From contig ML976702.1 in NCBI GenBank assembly GCA_010015655.1, positions 413,061 through 477,060 on the forward strand: a stretch of DNA of 64,000 nucleotides, written 5' to 3'. The number at the start of each line of letters is the position of its first letter. Position 1 is the stretch's first letter. This stretch comes from Bimuria novae-zelandiae CBS 107.79. Lineage: Eukaryota; Ascomycota; Dothideomycetes; Pleosporales; Didymosphaeriaceae. Positions 24,935 through 32,869 of this stretch are shown here, one piece after another. Position numbers and translations under genes: made by a program. A model generated the notes under the pieces. That model worked only from the letters and a program-made list of their open reading frames with translations. It was not told the DNA's origin and made no database searches.

Positions 24935-25970
24935 TATTTACCTAGGGTGAATATTCCGTGTAATCATTTTATCGCTCACAAAACAGGTGTACGAAAGTGT
25001 TGGTGAGGAACCGATTACTAAGTGCTGACAGAAAAATCCGCCAAAGTGGGGCGGGACGGTATTTCGGAAACGACAAATAACGTGTCCGTGCACCCAATGC
25101 ACGGATTCAGCCAATGCACGCCGAACACCATAAACGCTCTATTAGAAATAAGGCTGTAGAACCACCCACAAATAATATTATTATAAGATTTTCTACTAGG
25201 ATAGTAAATCGATAGCTGCGATTCATTTGCACTATTTAAATCTATCTAGAAGCTTAACGTCGCGGCCGCTCTGTGTGGATTTGGTTGGGGCAGCAGATGC
25301 GCCCTTTAAGGCCTCCCCAACATCCGTAGCATCAACAACACGTTTCTGACGCTTTCTGCTCTGTGGAGATGGCTGAGAAGCTTTTCTCTTACTCCTTTGG
25401 GATAGTTGTAGAGCCTTTTTAGCGTTATCGGCAGACTTCTGGGCAGTGCGCTAAGCTGCCTTTTTAGCTCTCTCCTTCTCCTTTGCCTTCTTCGCTGCCT
25501 CTCTCGCTACACGCTTTTCTTGCTAGATTTTCTCCTTATATAGCTTAGCTACCTTCTTTAGCTCTACTATTTTTACTTTTTAAAGCTACTACTACTTATC
25601 CTCTTACTCCTTAATTAATTAATAATAACGTGCCTCCCTTACTTTCCTTAGTAACTATAAGATAGCCCTACTATAATACTCCTAGCGCTATTAAAGGTCT
25701 AGAGCTTTACTCTTCTTATTACGCTTCTTTTTAATAGATAGCGCCTGCCTAAGCCTATTATTGTCATGCTTAAGCAGCTCATTTTTAACAGATAGGTGGT
25801 AGAGTGATTAACGAAGCTTCTGTGTATCCTTACTACTTTAATTACTCACTATAAAGCGTATAAGCCTATCTATCTTTCTCTAGTCATGATCGCTAAGCCC
25901 TAATAAGGAGCTATTGCCTGATTCTTAATCCTGGGTGAACCTATTAAGGATAGGGTTAGGATTAGGTAGC

Positions 25971-26872
25971 TTAGTTAGTTGGTTGGTTAGTATTTATTTT
26001 TCGTCTAGTTAATGGGGATTAAGTCCACTATCTCGCCTCCTAAAGGGCATATACGACATGCTAAGCTATAGAATTATAGTACTAATATACTACCTTAGAA
26101 AGCATTTCTTGCCTGCGCGGGTATTGCTACCATTTTAAGCTATAGCTCCCCTTCCCGTTGGGGAGACTAAGCAGTGTATGTACATTAGGGTAAATTCCTT
26201 GTGTGTGTTTAGAGGTAGTTTAGTGCTATAAGAAGAAAGAAAAGGAAAGAGTAGATAGGTGTGGAGAGCCGGTGCTCTATCAAATCAGAGCCGTGGCTCT
26301 GCGCGAGGAGAGCCTTTATACTAGGCTTGGCGATGCCTGTGTCGAAGGAGATAGGTGTAGTAGGAAGGCAGAGCCAGGCCTGTCTTTCTTCTTTATCCCT
26401 AAGAGTTATATAATATAAGGCCAGGCTGGCTGCCTTGTTTGCGTGTTGTATCAGGTTAGGGACGCTAATAGTTAGTCTTTAGAGAGCTATAGGCAGCTCT
26501 CGTTGTTATAGGTGTTAAGAGCTAGTGCTCTGTTAAATCGTGCCATGGCTCTTCGCATAGAGAGCCTTTGTATTTAGGCCTAGCAGGTGCCTATATCTTG
26601 TAAGAGTAAGAAGTGTCACGACTGTCTCCTTATCTTAGCTATAGTTATAGCCTTTAACTAAACGTGAAAATCTAAGCGGCGCACGGGCTATTTTAAAAAG
26701 ATTTTAGCTTACTAAGGAGCTAAAAGAGAAAATAGGGTAGCGCGCCTGCCACAACGCCTGTAGCTAAAAGAAGACGCTAGAAAATAGATTTATAAAGGCA
26801 TTTAAGTCGTGTTTTAACAAAAAATTAATGGATATCGACCTTTCGGTGACCTGGAAAAGTTAATGTTCGGTG
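25971..26872 (-). mobile_element. Retroposon unit A in E4 (902 bp)
   Basis: Related to the 903-bp insert of E1 along its whole length. Bounded by AGGATTAGGTAGC (25,958-25,970) and AGGATTAGGTGGC (26,873-26,885). The 3' tail (TTAGTTAGTTGGTTGG on the + strand) is at the left. Confidence 0.75.
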
Positions 26873-26885
26873 AGGATTAGGTGGC

Positions 26886-27787
26886 TTGGTTAGTTGGTTG
26901 GTTAGTATTCATTTTTCGTCTAATTAATAGGGATTAAGTCCACTATCTCGCCTCCTAAAGGGCATATACGACGTGCTAAGCTATAGAATTATAGTACTAA
27001 CGCACTACCTTAGAAAGCATTTCTTACCTGCGCGGGTATTACTACCATATTAAGCTATAGCTCCCCTTCCCGTTAGGGAGACTAAGCAGTGTATGTACTT
27101 TAGGGTAGATCCCTTATGTGTGTTTAGAGGCAGTTTAGTGCTGTGAGAAGAAAGAAAAGGAAAGAGTAAATAGGTATAAAGAGCCAGTGCTCTGTCGAAT
27201 CGGAGCCATGGCTCTGCGCGAGGAGAGCCTTTGTACCAGGCTTGGCAATGCCTGTGTCGAAGGAGATAGGTGTAGTAGGAAGGCAGAGCCAGGCCTGTCC
27301 TTCTTCTTTATCCCTAAGAGTCGTATAATATAAGGCCAGGCTGGCTACCTTGTTTGCGTATTGTGTCAGGTCAGGGACGCTAATAGTTAGTCTTTAGAGA
27401 GCTGCGGGCAGCTCTTGTTGTTATAGGTGTTAAGAGCCAGTGCTCTATTAAATCGTGCTATAACTCTTTGCATAGAGAGCCTTTATATTTAGGCCTAGCA
27501 GGTGCCTATATCTTGCAAGAGCAAGAAGTGTCACGACTGTCTCCTTATCTTAGCTATGGTTATAGCCTTTAACTAAACGTGAAAATCTAAGTAGCGCACG
27601 GGCTATTTTAAAAAGATTTTAGCTTACTAGGGAGCTAAAAGACAAAATAGGGTAGCGCGCCTGCCACAACGCCTGTAGCTAAAAGAGGACGCTAGAAAAT
27701 AGATTTACAAAGGCATTTAAGTCGTGTTTTAACGAAAAATCGATGGATATCGACCTTTCGATGACCTAGAAAAGTTAATATTCGGTG
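26886..27787 (-). mobile_element. Retroposon unit B in E4 (902 bp)
   Basis: A second copy in the same orientation, bounded by the 13-bp site at 26,873-26,885 and 27,788-27,800. The period A-to-B is exactly 915 bp. It differs from unit A mostly by transitions. Confidence 0.75.
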
Positions 27788-28137
27788 AGGATTAGGTGGC
27801 GATATACCTGTAGCTCTAAAAGAGCTAAGGATAGTTAATTCCTTAAAAGAGGCCTTCCACGCATTCCAGAATAGGGGAAAGAAGTCGCCTTTAGTAATAG
27901 AAGCTAGGCCCTAGCTTCTATAAAGGTATCTTAATAGCTCTACTAAGTAGGCTGTTAATAGAGGCTTAAACATTGCAACATTAAGTAGCTAAAGTGTATA
28001 AGTTAAATAAGGAGGCAGGACAGCAAGCAGGATCTTATTTTAATTATAGTAGTTAATAAAGTCTATAGTAACATAAGATCTGTAGCTGTCTATAATTAAA
28101 AGTCAATATAATCATTAAGCCTTCTCTTTTATACAGC

Positions 28138-28742
28138 NNNNNNNNNNNNNNNNNNNNNNNNNNNNNNNNNNNNNNNNNNNNNNNNNNNNNNNNNNNNNNN
28201 NNNNNNNNNNNNNNNNNNNNNNNNNNNNNNNNNNNNNNNNNNNNNNNNNNNNNNNNNNNNNNNNNNNNNNNNNNNNNNNNNNNNNNNNNNNNNNNNNNNN
28301 NNNNNNNNNNNNNNNNNNNNNNNNNNNNNNNNNNNNNNNNNNNNNNNNNNNNNNNNNNNNNNNNNNNNNNNNNNNNNNNNNNNNNNNNNNNNNNNNNNNN
28401 NNNNNNNNNNNNNNNNNNNNNNNNNNNNNNNNNNNNNNNNNNNNNNNNNNNNNNNNNNNNNNNNNNNNNNNNNNNNNNNNNNNNNNNNNNNNNNNNNNNN
28501 NNNNNNNNNNNNNNNNNNNNNNNNNNNNNNNNNNNNNNNNNNNNNNNNNNNNNNNNNNNNNNNNNNNNNNNNNNNNNNNNNNNNNNNNNNNNNNNNNNNN
28601 NNNNNNNNNNNNNNNNNNNNNNNNNNNNNNNNNNNNNNNNNNNNNNNNNNNNNNNNNNNNNNNNNNNNNNNNNNNNNNNNNNNNNNNNNNNNNNNNNNNN
28701 NNNNNNNNNNNNNNNNNNNNNNNNNNNNNNNNNNNNNNNNNN
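28138..28742. other. Assembly gap (605 N) inside E4
   Basis: The flanks align to E3 at 12,934 and 13,192, which implies that about 257 bp of transposase sequence are missing, not 605. Confidence 0.9.
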
Positions 28743-29368
28743 CTGCTGAATATCCTCTTTGTTCTACCAACGATACCAATCAGGACACCTTTTTCATCTA
28801 TATTGTAGATATAACAAGGATCTATGCGATATTAATCGATCTTGCTATGTACAAGGTTGAAATAGAGGCGATATTTATCTACTGAATTAGCTTTGTGGCG
28901 ATTGCTGTCCATGCCGACGGTCTATTGCGAGATGAGATGAATGCTGTGTTGGTTGATAAAGCGGGTAACCTAGCTCTCGCTGACTGGCTCCTTTGCTATC
29001 GTCGAGGCAAAATTCTGTATCATCTCTCTAGTAGGAGGTATATGTCTCTCTGTGAGCCTTTTGATATATCGTACAAGCTCCTGCTCTTGCTGTGGGTTGA
29101 GCTTTCGCTGATTGATTGTGTTGGCTGCACGCGTCGCGGTAACACCTTGGTGCCTTCGTGAGAGTGTAGATCGATTAACACCATATCTGGTAGCAATTTC
29201 TGTATATGAAAAATCTTCTCCTGGTTCTCGCGATTCGATCTCATCTATCGCAGCTTGAATTGGATCCATATTGGTGGAGTTATCGCGTGTTGAAAGTAGG
29301 GAGTTTTGACGCGTCGGATGTTCGGCGTGCATTGGCTGAATCCGTGCATTGGGTGCACGGACACGTTA

Positions 29369-29383
29369 CGCGCACGGACACGG
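29369..29383. repeat. Last 15 bp of the right terminal repeat of E3
   Basis: CGCGCACGGACACGG followed by TA is identical to the right end of E1 (3540-3556). It completes the repeat broken off at 13,790. Confidence 0.85.
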
Positions 29384-29422
29384 TAGTGTAACGATCTATG
29401 CAGGTGTCTCCTTCACGATCTA

Positions 29423-29790
29423 TTACGCATCCTTGCACACATCAGCTACCTCTTTTTGGACATCTACATCGACATCCAATGAGGCCGATGACTGTTTTCG
29501 TACGAAATTCCGCTCATCAACATGGAAATGCCGACCTGAGTGTCGAATAATCCAGTCCTTGCGGTGACTAGAGAATTGCATCGATCGATTGTATTCATTG
29601 ACACAGTCTCCATTCTTTTGTGGTCCTGAACCACGGACATCTCCGTGACCCGCCTGGCGCTTCACGTGGAACCTAAGTGGACGATCATCGAGTGGGAGTG
29701 GAGCAGTACTCTGAGGCCTACTGACGTAAATCTGGTCCAGCCACGAGCGACAGGCGCAGTCTCCGAGGCGAAAGCGCTCTCAACCCCGCT
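29423..29790 (-). CDS. Possible C-terminal exon of an unknown protein
   Basis: A leftward open stretch ends at a stop at 29,423. The translation (about 120 residues; segments such as LGDCACRSWLDQIY and GDCVNEYNRSMQF) is hydrophilic and looks codon-like. No start codon or convincing upstream exon was found before the promoter of the next gene. It begins right at the border with the transposon block, so it may be a relic or a 3' exon of a small gene. I do not recognise it. Confidence 0.25.
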
Positions 29791-30101
29791 ATGACAGTCA
29801 TTCCCATCCAATCGACCGGTTCATCTGCCGGTTCTATGTGATTAAGGTATGTCAGAGCACATGTGTGCTTTGGTGTCGGTACCGAAAACAGGAACAGGTG
29901 CTGAGGCTTGAGCTTGTAGCATTACGTCGTTGCTGGTCACAGCGTATGTTGTGTTTGGGTATATAACGGATACTGCCTTCCTGACTATCATTATCATACC
30001 CATCGTCACATTTTTCCAGATACCCTTTAGCACTTCAGCAACTCTGCAATTCCTATCTCAACAAATCATCACACTTCGGCCAACAACACAAACCTATCAA
30101 C
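29791..30101. other. Upstream region of the allergen-like gene
   Basis: Non-repetitive sequence of normal base composition holding the presumed promoter and the 5' leader. The leader just before the ATG is rich in CA/ACA. No specific site could be named. Confidence 0.4.
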
Positions 30102-31213
30102 ATGGACAAAGCTAAGGCCGCAATCAACGACTTCATGAGCAAGTCTGGCCATCATGACACCACTGTCCACGAGACAGTTGCTCCCGCAGTGAAGGAGGAG
30201 GTCGTAAAGCCTCATGTGCATGAGGAGATCCTCACTGCTGTGGACAAGGAGGTCCACTAGGACCATTACCACCGCACTGTGCAGCCAGTCCATGACCGTG
30301 ACGTTCTTCCCGAGCAGCATACCGCACAGCCCGGTGCTGTGCAACACCGCGAGTTCGACCACAGGGATGCCGACCACACCAAGAGGAATCTCGCGGCTGA
30401 ACAGGCCGCCTTCAAGGACCACCGTGTCGTTGAAGATACCACTCATAGCCAGAGCGCTGCGGCTGCCGTTGGAGGCGAGCATGTGCACCACCACATCCAC
30501 GAGACTATTCAGCCTGTTGTTCACAAGGGTGCGTAGCATACTCCAATATAGATGCATTCTTACTAATCCTGCACAGAGACAATCCAGCCCAACGTTGTTC
30601 ACACGACTGTTCCCATCCACGAAGTCCACCATAATGCTGCGACTCACCACGAGACCTCCGAACTGCCTGCCATGACCATGTCGGAATTCAAGCAGAACGG
30701 CGGTGTTCTCGGTGGTCGCGGCGAGCGCTACGATGGTTTCGAGGGTGAGCCCAAGCACATTGGCGGGACTCTCCAGTAAGTGTTGACCCCCAACATCAGA
30801 GCTTGGTCCCCGAAACTGTACTTACCTTGTATAGGCATATGATGGAGGGTAAGTCCAGCAAGTGTGACTCCGGCCACGCCGAAAACGAAAAGCTCCGCGC
30901 GAGCGCGATGCACGGCGACTTTGACCCCCTCGATGGAGGACACAACAACACCGCCGCTGGCCGTCTAGGTAGTACCGCAGCTGCCGCTGGCGCCGCAGGA
31001 GTGGCAGGACAGACCCACAACCAGACCGGCAACGTACGTGGGGTCAAAGAGAGCCGCCCGCTCAAGACGACCTCGTCTGATCACCACGGCGGGCTCTCTA
31101 GTTCTTCGTCTGTATATTCCGGTGCTGGCCTTGAGAAGAAGCCTTCTCTTATGGACAGGATCAACCCCATGAAGGATGCTGATGGTGATGGCAAGAAGGG
31201 TTTCATGAAATAG
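30102..31213 (+). CDS. Histidine-rich allergen-like hydrophilic protein, with an in-frame amber codon
   Basis: Three exons: 30102-30528, 30577-30775, 30835-31213; sum 1005 nt, 334 residues if the amber is read through. The protein is hydrophilic and rich in His, Glu and Thr, with repeated motifs such as HETIQPV, HEEI and HTTVPIHEVHH in the first two exons, then a Gly/Ala-rich part and a Lys-rich C-terminus. Such proteins are annotated as allergens in many ascomycetes and are abundant in conidia; a protective, LEA-like role is a guess. Codon 53 (30,258-30,260) is TAG where glutamine (CAG) would fit the VHQDHYH repeat. Downstream the frame and both introns are intact. The change is a CpA-to-TpA transition, the RIP signature, and the gene is the first one beside the RIP-mutated block. 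It is either a recent pseudogene or is rescued by read-through or editing. Confidence 0.8.
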
Positions 31214-31603
31214 ATAGTTGTTTACGATGTTTTACGAAGCGCTGTATGATTAGTAGTAGATAACTCGAGTAATCAGAAACATGCATCTCGCATTCGGAAC
31301 ACATGCCATGCTTGACCTCATCAAGAGCAATTTGCCTCCCAGTCAGCAAGCGCAACGGCCTTCGTCTTTGGAAGAAGTTTTTATTTTATTTTCAACGACC
31401 TGAATATACCATGCCACACGTAGCAACCAAGGAACGAACAGGTCGACAATGCATAGATAATATCAAAACAAGACCTCTCAATACGAATACTTAGCGCATG
31501 ACCTATATGCTCTAGTTATACCTCGTCCACACCGCCATCACATTGTCCTGTCAATCCATTCTCCCGCTTTTGTAGGCAACATACCCCAAGCCTCGAATGC
31601 TGC
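31214..31603. other. Convergent 3' region between the allergen-like gene and CPD1
   Basis: Holds the two 3' UTRs. No ORF or repeat worth naming. Confidence 0.5.
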
Positions 31604-32381
31604 TCACAGCTCCCTCTCCGCAATCGGCACCCACTCCTCAATCGGCTTACTCGTCTCAACCAACACCACTCTCCCCCCTCTCCACCCACCCATCTCCCCC
31701 TCCCCATCCAGGTTCACCCCCGCCTCCTCCACCACCCTCTCCACCTCCCTGATCCTCTCCTCCTCAACCTTTGGACGATCATGACTGCTCCCTTTAGCCT
31801 GCATACCCACTCCTGTGACCCTCGACAACTTACTATAGCAACGAAAGATGCGGCGTCCACCTCTCCTCCACCCAAGTCTCGACATTCATTTTCTCAGTTA
31901 GCTCCTTCGCTTCCTCCACCGGCGCGCGCGCAATCCTGCCTAGGTCTCTGACACCCTCCTTCTCCACGCGCGAGTAGAGTTTGCGTACGAAGACGTCTTC
32001 GCTGGCAAGACGTCCGAGTTTAACGCTTACATCGTCGCCCTTGGGGAAGGGCAGAGCGTCGAGCCACGCTTGCGGATCTGCCGCATATCTATACCCACTC
32101 AGTCAATCTTATTATCTTTCATCCCGCCTGGGTATAGACAACGCTTTCACGGCTACGGGTTGCGATATATATATATAAGCAGCGTTTGGGTGTATAGGAA
32201 AAGGGAAGGAGTGGATAGGTGAGACGTACATCGATGGTGCAATCTCGCTCGTAAGCGTAACATGCGGCAAAAACACGTGCGTGCTGCCAAAACGCGTGCC
32301 TACGTCGCGGATCAGCGATGAGAGCGTTGCGTCGAGGCGGTGCGCGCGCGGCGGGAGGAGCCAGAGGGAGGATTCTGGCAT
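31604..32381 (-). CDS. CPD1: 2',3'-cyclic-nucleotide 3'-phosphodiesterase (2H phosphoesterase)
   Basis: Exons (minus strand) 32381-32230, 32088-31834, 31784-31604; introns of 141 and 49 bp; 588 nt, 195 residues, the usual size of fungal CPDases. The start MPESSLWLLPP is the family N-terminus; upstream ATGs in the same open stretch add an unrelated extension. The two catalytic H-x-T/S motifs are present: HVTLTS at the end of exon 1 and HLSLL at the end of exon 2. The enzyme opens ADP-ribose 1'',2''-cyclic phosphate left by tRNA splicing. The second intron is needed because the unspliced frame stops at TAG right after HLSLL; splicing at GTAAGT/GCAG restores it. The gene lies tail-to-tail with the allergen-like gene and downstream of GLE1 on the same strand. 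Confidence 0.85.
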
Positions 32382-32869
32382 GGCGCGTTCTGCGTGCGGG
32401 GAAGCGGGAGTCTTTCTCCTGCGAAGTGTGTAGCTTGGTGCGGGGAGGATGTAGCTCGTTGTGCCGGCGTGCTGTGATGTGTTTGTGTTGCGCTGGTAGC
32501 GATGACGTTTGGTCGGCGACGTGGGTAGAGGTAGTAGTAGGCCCCACCATCGCCGGTACACTTACTAGGTACGCACAACTAATGTTCACGTTCATGTGGA
32601 TGCGCAATGGGTTTAAGATAGTGATCAATATGCTACGTCGTAAACGATACACAGTTGCCAGGTACAGCTGGAGAGTCCACCGTACTGTGTGTGAGACAAG
32701 TAGAAAAGGGAGATGTACTGTTCCCAAGACAGAACTAAACGGGAAAACGCCGTCCTGTAGATGCATGCAATATACAGTGCGAGATAATAGTCCACCATGA
32801 AAACGCCATACTATGCAACCGAAACAAGATCCAATGTGTCACAACAGCCTCCGCCGTGCCAGTCAATTG
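32382..32869. other. Spacer between GLE1 and CPD1
   Basis: 488 bp with the 3' UTR of GLE1 and the promoter of CPD1. Open stretches here extend the CPD1 frame in both directions but show no family similarity. Confidence 0.4.

Larger units (their letters stand above)
21703..25077. mobile_element. E6: two-gene Tc1/mariner (IS630)-like transposon
   Basis: It lies between TA 21,701-21,702 and TA 25,078-25,079. The inverted ends share CGAAATACCGTCCCGCCCCA (right after the first 11 bases on each side), with mismatches at the outermost bases. It carries a leftward DDE transposase and a rightward unrelated gene, arranged convergently. A 3.4-kb length with two genes is more than the usual single-gene Tc1/mariner plan. 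Confidence 0.78.
25223..29269 (-). pseudogene. E4 transposase pseudogene
   Basis: Start ATG 29,267-29,269, stop TGA 25,223-25,225. The N-terminus (MDPIQAAIDEIESREPGED...) is the cleanest in the window, with an intact psq HTH and the start of the CENP-B/Tc5 HTH. If both retroposon units (2 x 915 bp) are removed and the gap is taken as 257 bp, as in E3, the frame is again 622 codons. TAA/TAG codons occur mainly in the distal half. Confidence 0.8.
25080..29366 (-). mobile_element. E4: pogo-like transposon with a tandem retroposon pair and a sequence gap
   Basis: Flanked by TA at 25,078-25,079 and 29,367-29,368. Inverted ends of about 48 bp start ACGTGTCCGTGCACCC. Each holds two CCAATGCACG iterons whose starts are 17 bp apart (25,094-25,103 and 25,111-25,120 on the left). 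The transposase resembles that of E1/E3 but the ends differ, so it is a sister subfamily. It contains two tandem 902-bp retroposon units and 605 Ns. Confidence 0.88.
5658..29383 (-). mobile_element. E3: pogo-like transposon split by a 15.6-kb nest of other elements
   Basis: E3 belongs to the E1 family on the opposite strand. Its left terminal repeat starts at 5658 after TA 5656-5657. Its right terminal repeat runs up to ccgggcat + TA at 13,789-13,790, then stops. The missing 15 bases (CGCGCACGGACACGG) followed by TA appear at 29,369-29,385, immediately after E4. Hence everything from 13,791 to 29,366 is nested in the terminal repeat of E3, at a TA. A LINE is nested separately inside its transposase gene. 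Confidence 0.82.

Noticed and set aside
28129..28779. 216-codon frame made almost wholly of unknown residues
   Set aside because: It is the N gap translated.
32112..32766. Minus-strand frames of 149 and 215 codons upstream of and around CPD1
   Set aside because: One is the CPD1 frame extended upstream of its family start; the other is out of frame with the conserved H-x-T motifs.
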